Assembly: GCF_015694425.1 (NCBI RefSeq)
Contig: NZ_JADQDN010000001.1
Span: forward strand, 434,001-498,000
Direction of reading: 5' to 3'
DNA length: 64,000 nt
From: Microvirga terrestris
GTDB taxonomy: Bacteria; Pseudomonadota; Alphaproteobacteria; Rhizobiales; Beijerinckiaceae
Shown: positions 36,779 through 45,653 of the stretch, piece after piece
Position numbering within the stretch: position 1 is the stretch's first letter
Layout of the letters: every line of letters begins with the position of its first letter
Translations under genes and position numbers: made by a program
Notes under the pieces: model-generated
The model's database searches: none
The model's input: only the letters and a program-made list of their open reading frames with translations
What the model was told of the DNA's origin: nothing

Positions 36779-37588
36779 TTAAGACGGCTTGTCCAGCCCC
36801 TTGGGCGAGTAGGTGAAGACCTCCGCGCCCGTCTCGGTCACGCCCACCATGTGCTCGAACTGCGCCGAGAGGGAGCGGTCGCGGGTCACGGCGGTCCAGC
36901 CGTCGGCCAGGACCTTCACCTGCGGTCTCCCTAAATTGATCATGGGTTCGATGGTGAAGAACATGCCGGCTTTCAGCTCCACGTTGTAGGCCGGCTCCAC
37001 GTAGTGGAGGATCGTAGGCGAGTCGTGGAAGACCTTGCCGATGCCGTGGCCGCAGAAGTCGCGCACCACGGAGCAACGCTCGGCTTCCGCATAGGATTGG
37101 ATCGCCGCGCCGATGTCGTTGGTGGTGGCGCCCGGCTTGACCACCGCAATGCCGCGCAGGAGGCATTCATAGGTGATCTCGCACAGCCGCTGCGCCCGGC
37201 GCGGCACCTCGCCTACGTAGTACATGCGGCTCGAATCGCCGTGCCACCCGTCGAGGATGAGAGTCACGTCGACATTCATGATGTCCCCGTCGCGCAGGGG
37301 CTTGTCGTTGGGGATGCCGTGGCAGACCACATGGTTGATCGAGGTGCAGATCGTCTTGGTGTAGCCGCGATAGTGCAGGCAGGCCGGATAGGCGCCATGC
37401 TGGCGGATGAAGTCGAAGGCCAGCTTGTCGAGATACTCGGTCGTGGCGCCGGGCTTTACATGCTCCGAGAGCATGTCGAGGCACTCGGCCACCATGCGGC
37501 CGGCGCGGCGCATTCCTTCGAAGTCCGCAGGGCCGTGGAGCGGGATCTCCGGCGCGCGCCTGCGCTCCACAACATCGGTCTCGGTCAT
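36779..37588 (-). CDS. map: Type I methionine aminopeptidase
   Basis: Removes the initiator Met from nascent proteins; essential. The 269-residue protein starts at ATG 37588. Metal ligands lie in NVDVTLILDGWHGDSSRMY (two Asp), GHGIGKVFHDSP (His), TIEPMINLG (Glu) and FEHMVGVTETG (Glu). CLHYRGYTKTICTSINHVVC is the conserved substrate-side block. Confidence 0.96.
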   Translation of the reverse strand: MTETDVVERRRAPEIPLHGPADFEGMRRAGRMVAECLDMLSEHVKPGATTEYLDKLAFDFIRQHGAYPACLHYRGYTKTICTSINHVVCHGIPNDKPLRDGDIMNVDVTLILDGWHGDSSRMYYVGEVPRRAQRLCEITYECLLRGIAVVKPGATTNDIGAAIQSYAEAERCSVVRDFCGHGIGKVFHDSPTILHYVEPAYNVELKAGMFFTIEPMINLGRPQVKVLADGWTAVTRDRSLSAQFEHMVGVTETGAEVFTYSPKGLDKPS

Positions 37589-37732
37589 TCTCGATCCTTG
37601 ATCTGTTGTCCGGAATGTAAGGATCGCCACGCGCGAAGCAAGCCGAACTCGTTATGCCCCGCTTGCGATTGGCGCTTGAGGGTGTCATGAGCAACCCTGT
37701 TCATCCGGTTCGCGGCTTTGGATTCCTCGGTA

Positions 37733-38563
37733 ATGAATGAAACCCGCCCCTTCGGGGATTTTGCGCCTTCAGGTCTCACCCGCTGGGTGATCGACCGCAC
37801 GCGCGGGTTGCCCGAGGGCTGGGCGGGCCGCCGGCTCGCCCTGATGCTGCGTCATCTGGCCATGAAGATGCTCAAGGGCCCGCCGCTCGATCTTGAGACC
37901 TTCGGCGTGCGGATGCGGCTTTACCCCTACAAGAATGTCTGCGAGCGCCGGCTCCTGTTCACGCCGCAATATTTCGATGCCGATGAGCTCAAGATCCTGG
38001 CCTCGCACATCAAGGAAGGTTTCACCTTCATCGATGTGGGGTCGAATGTGGGCTGGTATGCCCTGTTCCTGGCCCGGGAGGCCGGGCCCGCCGTCTCGAC
38101 CCGGATCCTGGCGGTGGAACCGCAGCCGGAGATCTTCGACCGGCTGATTTACAACATCCGCCAGAACCCGTTCGGCACGATCAAGGCCGTCGATTGCGCG
38201 ATCGCCGACAAGACCGGCGAGCTCACGCTCTTCCTCGACCCCCTCAACCGGGGCGAGGCGAGCCTCAAGATCGTGAATTCGAGCCAGACGGATGCGATCC
38301 GCGTACCCGCCGTGACCCTGCTCGAACTCCTGAGCCGGGAGGGACTGACCCATGTCGACGCGATCAAGCTCGATGTGGAGGGGGCGGAAGACCTCGTCCT
38401 CGGGCCCTTCTTCCGGGACGCGCCGGCCTCGCTCTACCCGTCCGTGTTCATCGTGGCGAACGTGCCGGAACGCTGGCAGGCCGATGTGATCGGCCTGCTC
38501 ACGGGCAAGGGCTACCGGCAGGTCCTTGAGACCAAGATGAACCTGGTGTTCGAGCGTTCTTGA
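37733..38563 (+). CDS. FkbM family methyltransferase
   Basis: A 276-residue SAM-dependent methyltransferase of the FkbM type, usually an O-methyltransferase acting on sugars or polyketides. The SAM-binding motif FTFIDVGSNVGWYALFLA is near residues 98-115, followed by ILAVEPQPEIFDRLIYNI and the FkbM block HVDAIKLDVEGAEDLVLGPF. ATG 37733 is preferred over an in-frame TTG at 37718. It lies between map and sfsA on the opposite strand, so it looks inserted into a conserved neighbourhood. Confidence 0.88.
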   Translation: MNETRPFGDFAPSGLTRWVIDRTRGLPEGWAGRRLALMLRHLAMKMLKGPPLDLETFGVRMRLYPYKNVCERRLLFTPQYFDADELKILASHIKEGFTFIDVGSNVGWYALFLAREAGPAVSTRILAVEPQPEIFDRLIYNIRQNPFGTIKAVDCAIADKTGELTLFLDPLNRGEASLKIVNSSQTDAIRVPAVTLLELLSREGLTHVDAIKLDVEGAEDLVLGPFFRDAPASLYPSVFIVANVPERWQADVIGLLTGKGYRQVLETKMNLVFERS

Positions 38564-38570
38564 GCAGCGG

Positions 38571-39290
38571 TCACCGCGGCGTCACGATCTCCACTGGCCG
38601 GTCGATGGTCACCTCCTGGGGCGTGACGCGGCAGACATAGGCGTAAGATTCCACCCCCGCGGCCAGTGCGTGCCGGAAGGCCTTGTCGTAGGCCGGGTCG
38701 ATGTCGCGGGCGACGTCGAAGCGCTCTGCATCCATCTGGATGACATAGACGAGGGCGGCTCTCGCGCCCTGGGCCTTCATGTCGGCCAGTTCATAGAGGT
38801 GCTTGGCGCTGCGGGCGGCGATGCAATCGGGGAACTCGGCAAAGCCCGCCTCACGCATGAGGTGGCAGTTCTTGACCTCCAGGTAGCAGGGCGGCTCGCC
38901 GTCCTTCTCCAGCAGGAAATCGACCCGGCTGTTCTTGCCGTACTTCACCTCGGGTCGCACCCGGTCATAGCGGGCAAACGGCGCGAGCCGTCCCTCCCGC
39001 AGGGCCTCGGCCACCAGCAGGTTGGGCCGGGAGGTGTTGATCCCGATGAGCTGGAGCGGCCCGCCGCCGGCCGCGATCTCCACGAATTCCCAGTTGTACT
39101 TGAGCTTGCGGTTCGGGTTCGTCGCCCGCGAAAGGAAGACCCGGCTGCCGGGCTCCTTCAGGCCCATCATGGCTCCGGGATTGGCGCAGTGGGCGGTGAC
39201 TATCTCGCCCGTATCGAGCTCCACATCAGCCAGAAATCGCTTGTAGCGCTCGATGAGACGGCCCTCGAGCAGGGTTTCCTGAAAACGCAT
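38571..39290 (-). CDS. sfsA: SfsA family DNA/RNA nuclease-like protein
   Basis: A 239-residue protein of the SfsA family (sugar fermentation stimulation protein). Blocks: LLEGRLIERYKRFLADV at the N-terminus, VTAHCANPGAMMGL, SRVDFLLEKDGEPPCYLEVK (nuclease-like D...E-x-K core), FPDCIAARSAKHLYEL and the C-terminal VDRP-like region. The name comes from an E. coli overexpression effect; its true activity is unclear. Alphaproteobacteria usually keep it next to map. Confidence 0.94.
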   Translation of the reverse strand: MRFQETLLEGRLIERYKRFLADVELDTGEIVTAHCANPGAMMGLKEPGSRVFLSRATNPNRKLKYNWEFVEIAAGGGPLQLIGINTSRPNLLVAEALREGRLAPFARYDRVRPEVKYGKNSRVDFLLEKDGEPPCYLEVKNCHLMREAGFAEFPDCIAARSAKHLYELADMKAQGARAALVYVIQMDAERFDVARDIDPAYDKAFRHALAAGVESYAYVCRVTPQEVTIDRPVEIVTPR

Positions 39291-39474
39291 CCAAACCAGC
39301 ATTCGATTGTAAAAACCCCTGGTAGCAGGGGAGAAGCCTCGGGTTCAACCCAGCCTGCACTTGTGTCATCCTAAGGCGAAGCGGAGCGAGGGAAGGGGAT
39401 CCACTCACACGCTAGGCACTATGGATTCGCTCCCGCTCTGCTGTACTTCCCCAGTCCTGCCCACCCTCCGCGTC

Positions 39475-39555
39475 ATCACCGGCCTTGTGCCGGTGATCCC
39501 GACGCATGAGGCGCTGCGCTTTTCAGGATTGGGATGACCGGGACGAGCCCGGCCA
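39475..39555. repeat. Pair of short palindromes in intergenic repeat
   Basis: ATCACCGGC-CTTGT-GCCGGTGAT (39475-39497) is perfect. About 40 bp later GACCGGG-ACGAG-CCCGGCC (39536-39554) is nearly perfect. Together they resemble dispersed GC-rich extragenic palindromes of alphaproteobacteria. Confidence 0.55.
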
Positions 39556-40103
39556 TGACGCCGAGGCGAGGACAATGGCGACAGGACTAATGTTCATCTT
39601 TTGTTCTTGACAATTCTCCTAAGCTCGGCTATATCGTTGTGCAGATCTGCTCCTGTCGAGGGGCGCGCTCGCGAGGCGTCGCAGTGTGGGAGCAGACACG
39701 GTCCTGTGGTGCAGCCTCGCAAGCCGCATCGACAGGAGGCCCAGGCTGTGGGCCGGTGGTCGGAATCGGTTCCAGGCCCCCGTCGAGCAGACGGGCCACG
39801 CCTGGAACGGTCACCGGGCTGGTCTCGCCTGTCCGCCTAAAGAAGCCGTGCGCGAAGAGGCACTCCGGCTCTTCCTTCTCACCATCCATCATCGAGCCGG
39901 GCTGCCAGTCGCGCCACCCTCGATCACCGCACAGGCTCGCAGCTCACGCTGCGGGCCTCAAGGCGCTGGCTGTTTGATATCACCACCTCCCGTCATAGGC
40001 ATTCCCGGAGCAAGTCCGCGCTAACGGTGAGGAGATTGCAAGGCCGGGGATGACGCTCGGATGAACTCTTGCCGGTGCTTGAGAATTGCCGTTTCTGAGG
40101 CTA

Positions 40104-40215
40104 GAGCATCAAACCCAAAAAGTGGGTTCCACTTTTGGGATCCATTTGATGCTCCATTTTGGGACTGCGCATCGTTCGGGGCGGAAAACCGGGTCCACTT
40201 TTCCGCACGATGCGC
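40104..40215. repeat. Two tandem palindromic elements before CinA-like gene
   Basis: Element 1: GAGCATCAAA (40104-40113) and TTTGATGCTC (40145-40154) enclose CCCAAAAAGTGG/CCACTTTTGGG. Element 2: GCGCATCGT (40167-40175) and ACGATGCGC (40207-40215) enclose GCGGAAAA/TTTTCCGC. Element 2 shares TCCGCACGATGCGC with the repeat at 32.9 kb. The pair ends 25 bp before the start of the next gene. Confidence 0.8.
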
Positions 40216-40240
40216 GAGGCCCTCAAAAGGATCGCTGCGC

Positions 40241-40987
40241 ATGGCCGTCTCCGTTACAGCCGCCCTTCTCATCATCGGCGATGAGATCCTCACGGGCCGT
40301 ACCAAGGACAAGAACATCGGCTACATCGCCGAGTACCTGACCGGGATCGGCGTGGACCTGCGCGAGGTCCGGGTCGTGCCGGACGTGGAGGAGGAGATCG
40401 TCGCGGCGGTCAACGACTTGCGCGGCCGCTACACCTATCTCTTTACCACCGGGGGCATCGGCCCCACCCACGACGACATCACGGCCGACTGCATCGCCAA
40501 GGCGTTCGGCGTCGGGATCGATCATGACCCACGGGCTGTCGCCATGCTGCGAGAGCGCTACAGCCCGGACGAGTTGAACGAGGCCCGCTTGCGCATGGCC
40601 CGGATCCCCGATGGCGCCAGCCTGATCGAGAACCCCATCTCCAAGGCGCCGGGGTTCCGCATCGGCAACGTCTTCGTCATGGCGGGCGTGCCCTCGATCA
40701 TGCAGGCCATGCTCGACAACATCGCGCCGAATCTGGAGGCCGGGGCGCGTATGATCATCGAAACCATCGAGGCCGAGGGGCTCGCCGAGGGCATCTATGC
40801 CGAGGGCTTGAGCCGGATCGCCTCGTCTTTTCCGAGCGTCTCCATCGGGTCGTATCCTTCCTTCTCAACGAGCGGCTTCCGCAATCAGATCGTCGTTCGG
40901 GGCAAGGACCCGAAGGCGGTTGCTGAAGCCGCCGCTGCCGTGCGCGATCATCTCGCCCTCCTCAAGGGTGACGGCGCGCCCCTCTAA
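40241..40987 (+). CDS. Molybdopterin-binding/CinA N-terminal domain protein
   Basis: A 248-residue protein with a MoCF_biosynth domain (MoaB/Mog/CinA-N fold): [20 protein letters not shown] at the N-terminus, [20 protein letters not shown] near residues 66-85 and [17 protein letters not shown]. Proteins of this size carry the CinA N-terminal domain without the amidase domain and are annotated as competence/damage-inducible protein A. ATG 40241 is chosen because the longer frame upstream runs through the palindromic repeats. It is followed by gpt. Confidence 0.88.
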   Translation: MAVSVTAALLIIGDEILTGRTKDKNIGYIAEYLTGIGVDLREVRVVPDVEEEIVAAVNDLRGRYTYLFTTGGIGPTHDDITADCIAKAFGVGIDHDPRAVAMLRERYSPDELNEARLRMARIPDGASLIENPISKAPGFRIGNVFVMAGVPSIMQAMLDNIAPNLEAGARMIIETIEAEGLAEGIYAEGLSRIASSFPSVSIGSYPSFSTSGFRNQIVVRGKDPKAVAEAAAAVRDHLALLKGDGAPL

Positions 40988-41025
40988 ACGTTATCCTCGC
41001 CACCACCGTCAAAAGAGCAAAGCCG

Positions 41026-41532
41026 ATGTCCCCGACCTCTCCCAAAGCCTTCCCCGTCTCCTGGGACCAGTTCCATCGCGATTGCCGCGCCCTTGCCTGG
41101 CGCTTGGCCTCGGCCGGCCCGTTCGAGGCGATCGTCTGCATCACCCGCGGCGGCCTCGTGCCGGCTGCCATCGTGGCCCGTGAGCTCGATGTGCGTCTCA
41201 TCGAGAGCGTCTGCATCGCGAGCTATCACGACTACAAGAACCAGGGCGAGCTGCAGGTGCTCAAGGATATCGCGCCCGCCATCAAGGCGCTGGGCGACGG
41301 TACCGGCAAGGGTGTGCTGGTGATCGACGACCTGACCGATACCGGCAAGACGGCAAAGATCGTGCGCGACATGCTGCCCAACGCGCATTTCGCAGCCGTC
41401 TATGCCAAGCCGGCCGGGCGCCCGCTAATCGATACCTTCGTGACGGAAGTGAGCCAGGATACCTGGATCTACTTCCCCTGGGATATGGGCTTGGCCTACC
41501 AGGCACCGATCCGCGAAGGCTCGGCCGGCTGA
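41026..41532 (+). CDS. gpt: Xanthine phosphoribosyltransferase
   Basis: A purine salvage enzyme that converts xanthine and guanine plus PRPP to nucleotides. The 168-residue protein carries the PRPP loop [20 protein letters not shown] near residues 101-120 and the early [19 protein letters not shown] block. Normal length for the Gpt/XGPRT type. It lies 38 bp after the CinA-like gene and 18 bp before the AMP-ligase gene, so the three may form one operon. Confidence 0.93.
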   Translation: MSPTSPKAFPVSWDQFHRDCRALAWRLASAGPFEAIVCITRGGLVPAAIVARELDVRLIESVCIASYHDYKNQGELQVLKDIAPAIKALGDGTGKGVLVIDDLTDTGKTAKIVRDMLPNAHFAAVYAKPAGRPLIDTFVTEVSQDTWIYFPWDMGLAYQAPIREGSAG

Positions 41533-41550
41533 CCTGTCAGGAGCGCGCCC

Positions 41551-43107
41551 GTGGCCGAGTTCGATAGTGCGCGGACGCGCAAAACCCTGTTCGGGGCCCT
41601 TCTCGATGCCAGGGATCGCTTCGGCCGCAACAAGGTCGCCCTGGAGGATCTGGAACGCCAGCCGATCACCTTCGGCCGCCTCGTCCTCGGCTCGCTGGTG
41701 CTCGGGCGCAAGCTCGCGAGCCTGACGAAGGAGCGCGAGCCCACCGGCGTGCTGCTGCCGAACGTGCAGGCGATTGCCGTCACCCTGTTCGGGCTCAACG
41801 CCTTCGGGCGCGTTCCGGCTTTCTTGAACTTCACCGCGGGTCTCAAGAATTTGAAAGCTGCCTGTGAGTTGGCCGGGATCGAAACCATCGTCACCTCCCG
41901 CCGCTTCATCGAGCAGGGCAAGCTCGACGACATCATCGAGGCTCTGGGAGAGGGTCGCCGGATCCTCTGGCTCGAGGACGTGCGGGCCGAACTGACCAGC
42001 CTCGACAAACTGCGTGGGCTTGTGGACTCGTGGATTGCGCGGCGCGTCCATGCCGGCGCACAGACGCAGCCGGACGATCCGGCGGTGCTGCTCTTCACCT
42101 CCGGGTCGGAGGGGGTGCCGAAGGGCGTGGTTCTGTCGAACGCGAACCTCGTGGCGAACGCCTACCAGGTGAAGGCGCTGGCGGGTGATATACTGAGGGA
42201 CGACGACGTCTTCTTCGATCCCCTGCCGATCTTCCACTCCTTCGGCCTCACGGCAGGTTTGCTGACGGCGGTTCTCAACGGCATGAAATCGGTGCTTTAT
42301 CCGAGCCCGCTGCATTACCGGCAGATCCCGAAGCTCGTGGCGGGAACGCGCGCCACGGTGATGCTCGCCACCGATACCTTCCTTCAAGCCTATGCCCGCG
42401 CTGCCGGCGAAAACGACCTGGCGAGCGTGCGCTTCGTAATTGCCGGAGCCGAACGCGTGAAGGACGAGACGCGCCGTCTCTGGGACCGGCACGGCACCGT
42501 GATCGTGGAAGGATACGGTGCCACCGAATGCTCACCGGTGATCGCGTGTAACCTTCCCGACGACAATCATCCTGGCACGGTGGGGCATGTCCTGCCCGGC
42601 ATCGAATGGCGGTTGGAGCCTGTCGAGGGAATCCACGAAGGCGGACGTCTGCATGTGCGAGGGCCGAACGTGATGAAGGGCTACCTCGACGCGACTGCGC
42701 CCGGCGGCATCCGGCCGCCGCTGGAGGGCTGGCACGACACCGGCGACATCGTCACCGTGGATGATGGAGTCGTGACGATCCGGGGGCGGGCGAAGCGCTT
42801 TGCCAAGATCGCGGGCGAGATGGTGTCTCTGGCGGCCATCGAAGCAACAGTCCAATCTCTCTGGCCCGACAGCAGCCATGTGGTTGTGGCGATTCCGGAC
42901 CCGCGGAAAGGCGAGCAGATCGTGCTCATCACCGACAAGCCGGACGCGGATCGTGACGCACTCATGGCCCATGCCAGGAACCATGGCTTTCCCGAGCTGT
43001 GGGTGCCGCGTTCCATTCTGGTTACGAGCATTCCCGTGCTGGGTTCGGGGAAGACCGATTATGCCGGCGCGGTCGATTTGGCGCGGCGCCTGCAACCGAT
43101 GCTTTAG
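41551..43107 (+). CDS. AMP-dependent acyl-CoA/ACP ligase-like enzyme
   Basis: A 518-residue ANL-superfamily adenylating enzyme. The phosphate-binding loop LLFTSGSEGVPKGVVLS lies near residues 181-197; then PIFHSFGLTAGL, the adenine-contact EGYGATECSPVIA, the hinge GWHDTGDIVTVDDG and the C-terminal catalytic Lys in PVLGSGKTDYAGAV. The closest match by eye is the acyl-ACP synthetase half of the Aas lysophospholipid acyltransferase. The start is GTG 41551 behind CAGGAG. Substrate probably a fatty acid, by inference. Confidence 0.85.
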   Translation: MAEFDSARTRKTLFGALLDARDRFGRNKVALEDLERQPITFGRLVLGSLVLGRKLASLTKEREPTGVLLPNVQAIAVTLFGLNAFGRVPAFLNFTAGLKNLKAACELAGIETIVTSRRFIEQGKLDDIIEALGEGRRILWLEDVRAELTSLDKLRGLVDSWIARRVHAGAQTQPDDPAVLLFTSGSEGVPKGVVLSNANLVANAYQVKALAGDILRDDDVFFDPLPIFHSFGLTAGLLTAVLNGMKSVLYPSPLHYRQIPKLVAGTRATVMLATDTFLQAYARAAGENDLASVRFVIAGAERVKDETRRLWDRHGTVIVEGYGATECSPVIACNLPDDNHPGTVGHVLPGIEWRLEPVEGIHEGGRLHVRGPNVMKGYLDATAPGGIRPPLEGWHDTGDIVTVDDGVVTIRGRAKRFAKIAGEMVSLAAIEATVQSLWPDSSHVVVAIPDPRKGEQIVLITDKPDADRDALMAHARNHGFPELWVPRSILVTSIPVLGSGKTDYAGAVDLARRLQPML

Positions 43108-43217
43108 CGGCTTCGTGCTCTCTCCGGCCGGGGTGGCTCCGGTAACAAAGCTCCGCTTGAGGCGTTGTTATTCCCAAGATGTGTTCCCCTGGGGCACTCC
43201 GTATGAAGGGTATGACG

Positions 43218-43511
43218 ATGCGAAAGACTGCTTGTGTTCTGGCTTTCATGGTCGCGGCATCTAGCGTCCAGGCTCAACCCCGGCCGATGACACCCAATAT
43301 GACCTGCAACCAGGCTCGCGGTCTCGTCTTCTCGCGCGGCCAGATCGTTCTCGGGACCGGCACCTACACCTATGATCGCTACGTCAGCGATGGACGGTTC
43401 TGCCTGCGCGACGAGATGATTGAACCCGCCTTCGTCCCGACCCGGGACACGCCCCAATGCCCGGTCGGGTATGTTTGCCGGGAGTTCGACCTGGACTTCT
43501 TCGGAGATTGA
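43218..43511 (+). CDS. Small secreted cysteine protein (YTYDRYV family, copy 1)
   Basis: A protein of about 97 residues with a signal peptide (MRKTACVLAFMVAASSVQAQ). The mature part is PRPMTPNMTCNQARGLVFS, then IVLGTGTYTYDRYVSDGRFC, then AFVPTRDTPQCPVGYVC: four Cys that can form two disulfides. ATG 43218 is preferred to 43203 and 43212 because GAAGGG lies 6 nt before it. The protein is clearly paralogous to the one at 48150-48467. A one-mismatch EcfG-type promoter (GTAAC-N16-CGTT) lies at 43142-43166. Confidence 0.8.
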   Translation: MRKTACVLAFMVAASSVQAQPRPMTPNMTCNQARGLVFSRGQIVLGTGTYTYDRYVSDGRFCLRDEMIEPAFVPTRDTPQCPVGYVCREFDLDFFGD

Positions 43512-43786
43512 CCTGTTGAGTTAGTCAGATTGGGGAAGATGGGGCCTGCAGCAGCCGAGCTTCGGTTCATAAGACGAGTGACGCATCGGCAGGGGTTTGC
43601 GAGGCTGTTGAGTTTGGGCCACACACCCAAAAATAAAGCTGCAGACCCGCTTAGAATGCCCATCTTTTCGGCAGAGTGCGCGTTGCATGAGCGGATCCGA
43701 AGCGAAGCAGTATTGCGTCACACCTAAGCGTAAGTATGGTCACGGTTGTACATGGGTCTCGGACCCTGACTAACTTGGAGACACCC

Positions 43787-45007
43787 ATGAAGCTCGCAAA
43801 GAGCCTCTTTCTTGGAACGGTCGCAGGTCTTGCGGCTGTCGCGGGGGCACAAGCCGCCGACCTGCCGGTCGCCAAGGCCGCTGCCGTCGAATACGTTCGC
43901 GTCTGCTCGACCTACGGCGCAGGCTTCTTCTACATCCCCGGCACGGAAACCTGCCTGCGAGTCGGTGGCCGCGTCCGCGCCGAGTATCTTTACCTTGAGC
44001 CTACGACTCGCGCGAACAACTCGATCGGCTTTCGCGCCCGTGGTCGTGTCGCTCTCGACGCCCGCACCGCTACGGCCTACGGCCTCCTGCGTGCTTACGT
44101 CCGCATGGAGATGGACCGCAACACCGGCGTTTACTTCGACAGCACGGGTAGGGGCACCGGCACCTCGCCGAACCTGGCTCAGGCCTACATCCAGTTCGGC
44201 GGCCTGACCGCCGGTCGCACGACCTCGTTCTTCACCAACGGCGACGTCGCGAACGAGAACTGGGGCACGCTCCGCTTCTACGACTATCCGGACGTGAATC
44301 TGCTCGCCTACACCTTCTCCTTCGGCAACGGCTTCTCGGCCACCCTGTCGCTGGAAGAAGGCGCCTTCGCGACCAACCTTGCCACGAATCTTGCTGGCGT
44401 CGGCGCTGGCCAGCGGGCTCCTGACCTCGTCGCTAACCTGAAGTATTCCGGCACCTGGGGTTCGGCTCAGCTTTCCGGCGCTCTGCATCAGCTCCGAACC
44501 AACACCCTCGTTGGCGGTGATTACGTCGACAGCGAACTTGGCTGGGCCGCCTCGGGCATGGTCAACGTGAACCTGCCGATGCTGGCTGAGGGCGATGCCC
44601 TGTGGTTTGCCGCCACCTACGCCGATGGCGCTCTCGGTTATCTCGGTTTCGATCCCGACAACTCGGTCGGAGTCGCTACGGGAACGGCCGTGGACGCCTA
44701 TGTGGATCTTGATGGCGATCTCAACACCGGTCGCGGCTGGTCCCTTGCCGGTGGTCTGAACCACTACTGGACCCCGACCATCCGACAGAGCCTGTTCGGC
44801 TCCTATGCTCGCGTCGACTACAGCACGGCCGCCCCTGTTGCGGATTTCACCGAGTGGCGCGTCGGTTCGAACCTGATCTGGTCGCCGGTTTCCGGTCTCG
44901 ACATCGGTGTGGAGGCCCTCTACTCCAACCTCAACCCGCGCGGCATCGTCGGCCAAAATGATGATGATGCTTGGGAAGGCCGTCTGCGCATTCAGCGCGA
45001 CTTCTGA
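43787..45007 (+). CDS. Porin_2 family outer-membrane porin
   Basis: A 406-residue outer-membrane beta-barrel of the alphaproteobacterial porin_2 (Omp2a/RopA) family for diffusion of small solutes. ATG 43787 follows TTGGAG and starts a signal peptide (MKLAKSLFLGTVAGLAAVAG) cut after AQAA. The hallmark AADLPVAKAAAVEYVRVCST then GAGFFYIPGTETCLRVGGRV is present, with two Cys that probably form a disulfide. Alternating beta strands continue to the C-terminal Phe in RIQRDF. Strong terminator downstream suggests high expression. Confidence 0.94.
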   Translation: MKLAKSLFLGTVAGLAAVAGAQAADLPVAKAAAVEYVRVCSTYGAGFFYIPGTETCLRVGGRVRAEYLYLEPTTRANNSIGFRARGRVALDARTATAYGLLRAYVRMEMDRNTGVYFDSTGRGTGTSPNLAQAYIQFGGLTAGRTTSFFTNGDVANENWGTLRFYDYPDVNLLAYTFSFGNGFSATLSLEEGAFATNLATNLAGVGAGQRAPDLVANLKYSGTWGSAQLSGALHQLRTNTLVGGDYVDSELGWAASGMVNVNLPMLAEGDALWFAATYADGALGYLGFDPDNSVGVATGTAVDAYVDLDGDLNTGRGWSLAGGLNHYWTPTIRQSLFGSYARVDYSTAAPVADFTEWRVGSNLIWSPVSGLDIGVEALYSNLNPRGIVGQNDDDAWEGRLRIQRDF

Positions 45008-45029
45008 TCGGCTTATTCCAATCCTATGG

Positions 45030-45060
45030 AAAACCCCGGTGGCGACACCGGGGTTTTCTT
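45030..45060 (+). terminator. Strong terminator after porin gene
   Basis: AAAACCCCGGTG-GCGA-CACCGGGGTTTT, a perfect 12-bp stem with a 4-nt loop, followed by CTTGTTTT. Confidence 0.92.
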
Positions 45061-45130
45061 GTTTTAACCGCCTTCCTCACGAAGGCTCGTTTTGTCATTC
45101 AAGCGGGGTTCGCAGCCAAGGAGTGAAACG

Positions 45131-45388
45131 ATGCCGAAGATGTTTATAGCTTTCACGGCGGTGTGGCTTGCGGTTGGGCTTAGTGGCTGCGTTGGGACGG
45201 CCGGGATTTCCACCTGGCAGTACCAATCAGGCCCAGGCTACGAGACCGCACGCGCGCAGGAGAACTTGGTTCAGGTAGATTCAGTCCAGGGTTTCACGCA
45301 CGAGGCCTGTACGAGCGTGAGCAGACGGCAGGTTGCGGCATCGGGCAGTTTCACTGGAGGTGATCTGACCGCTTGCAGCTCCAATTAG
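45131..45388 (+). CDS. Small lipoprotein, unknown
   Basis: An 85-residue protein. ATG 45131 has AAGGAGTG upstream. The signal peptide ends with lipobox VGLSGC, so it is probably membrane-anchored. The mature part (ISTWQYQSGPGYETARAQ, a Cys in HEACTSVSRRQV, and a Cys near the end) shows no recognised family. It follows the porin after its terminator. Confidence 0.75.
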   Translation: MPKMFIAFTAVWLAVGLSGCVGTAGISTWQYQSGPGYETARAQENLVQVDSVQGFTHEACTSVSRRQVAASGSFTGGDLTACSSN

Positions 45389-45405
45389 TCTGATGCTTTA
45401 GCCAA

Positions 45406-45430
45406 GGAACGAAGCCTCACCTTGACCGTT
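45406..45430 (+). promoter_or_regulatory. EcfG-type general stress promoter
   Basis: GGAAC at 45406-45410, 16 bp, then CGTT at 45427-45430. This is an exact match to the alphaproteobacterial EcfG/RpoE2 consensus GGAAC-N16/17-CGTT. The start codon of the 24-residue membrane protein is 36 bp downstream. Confidence 0.75.
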
Positions 45431-45465
45431 GGCATGGGTCAATTCCATTTCGGGAGAGAATCCTC

Positions 45466-45540
45466 ATGAACAACATCATCTGGCTCATCGGTGCAATCGT
45501 CGTGGTCCTGGCAATCCTGTCGTTCCTCGGACTGCGCTAA
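45466..45540 (+). CDS. 24-residue single-helix membrane protein
   Basis: ATG 45466 starts MNNIIWLIGAIVVVLAILSF and ends LGLR. One hydrophobic helix of about 18 residues with a basic C-terminal end, a classic microprotein layout. GGGAGAG precedes the ATG at proper distance, and a perfect EcfG promoter lies upstream. I recall near-identical tiny membrane proteins from other Rhizobiales, but this is memory, not a search. Likely a stress-induced membrane microprotein. Confidence 0.75.
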   Translation: MNNIIWLIGAIVVVLAILSFLGLR

Positions 45541-45653
45541 AGGCGAGCGGTGAACCTGCAGGACAGGACCCCGCATCACATGCGCTGTCCTGCAGTACTC
45601 GTCTTGTCACGTTTTCCGCCGTGATGTCTCTGACGGCGAGCCAGGACAGCGGT

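Larger units (their letters stand above)
39291..40240. other. 950-bp gap with palindromic repeats, no gene seen
   Basis: No open frame here resembles a protein family; frames at about 39.60-40.02 kb on both strands show only low-complexity Arg/Ala/Pro sequence. The region holds palindromic elements (39475-39497, about 39536-39555, 40104-40154 and 40167-40215) and the phrase GGCGAAGCGGAGCGAGG typical of degenerate intergenic sequence. It may contain decayed genes. Confidence 0.6.

Noticed and set aside
39600..40024. Open frames on both strands in the 950-bp gap
   Set aside because: Low-complexity Arg/Ala/Pro/Cys-rich sequence, no ribosome sites, no recognisable motif. Typical of high-GC non-coding DNA.
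40061..40240. N-terminal extension of the CinA-like protein
   Set aside because: It would translate through two palindromic repeat elements; ATG 40241 begins the conserved domain.
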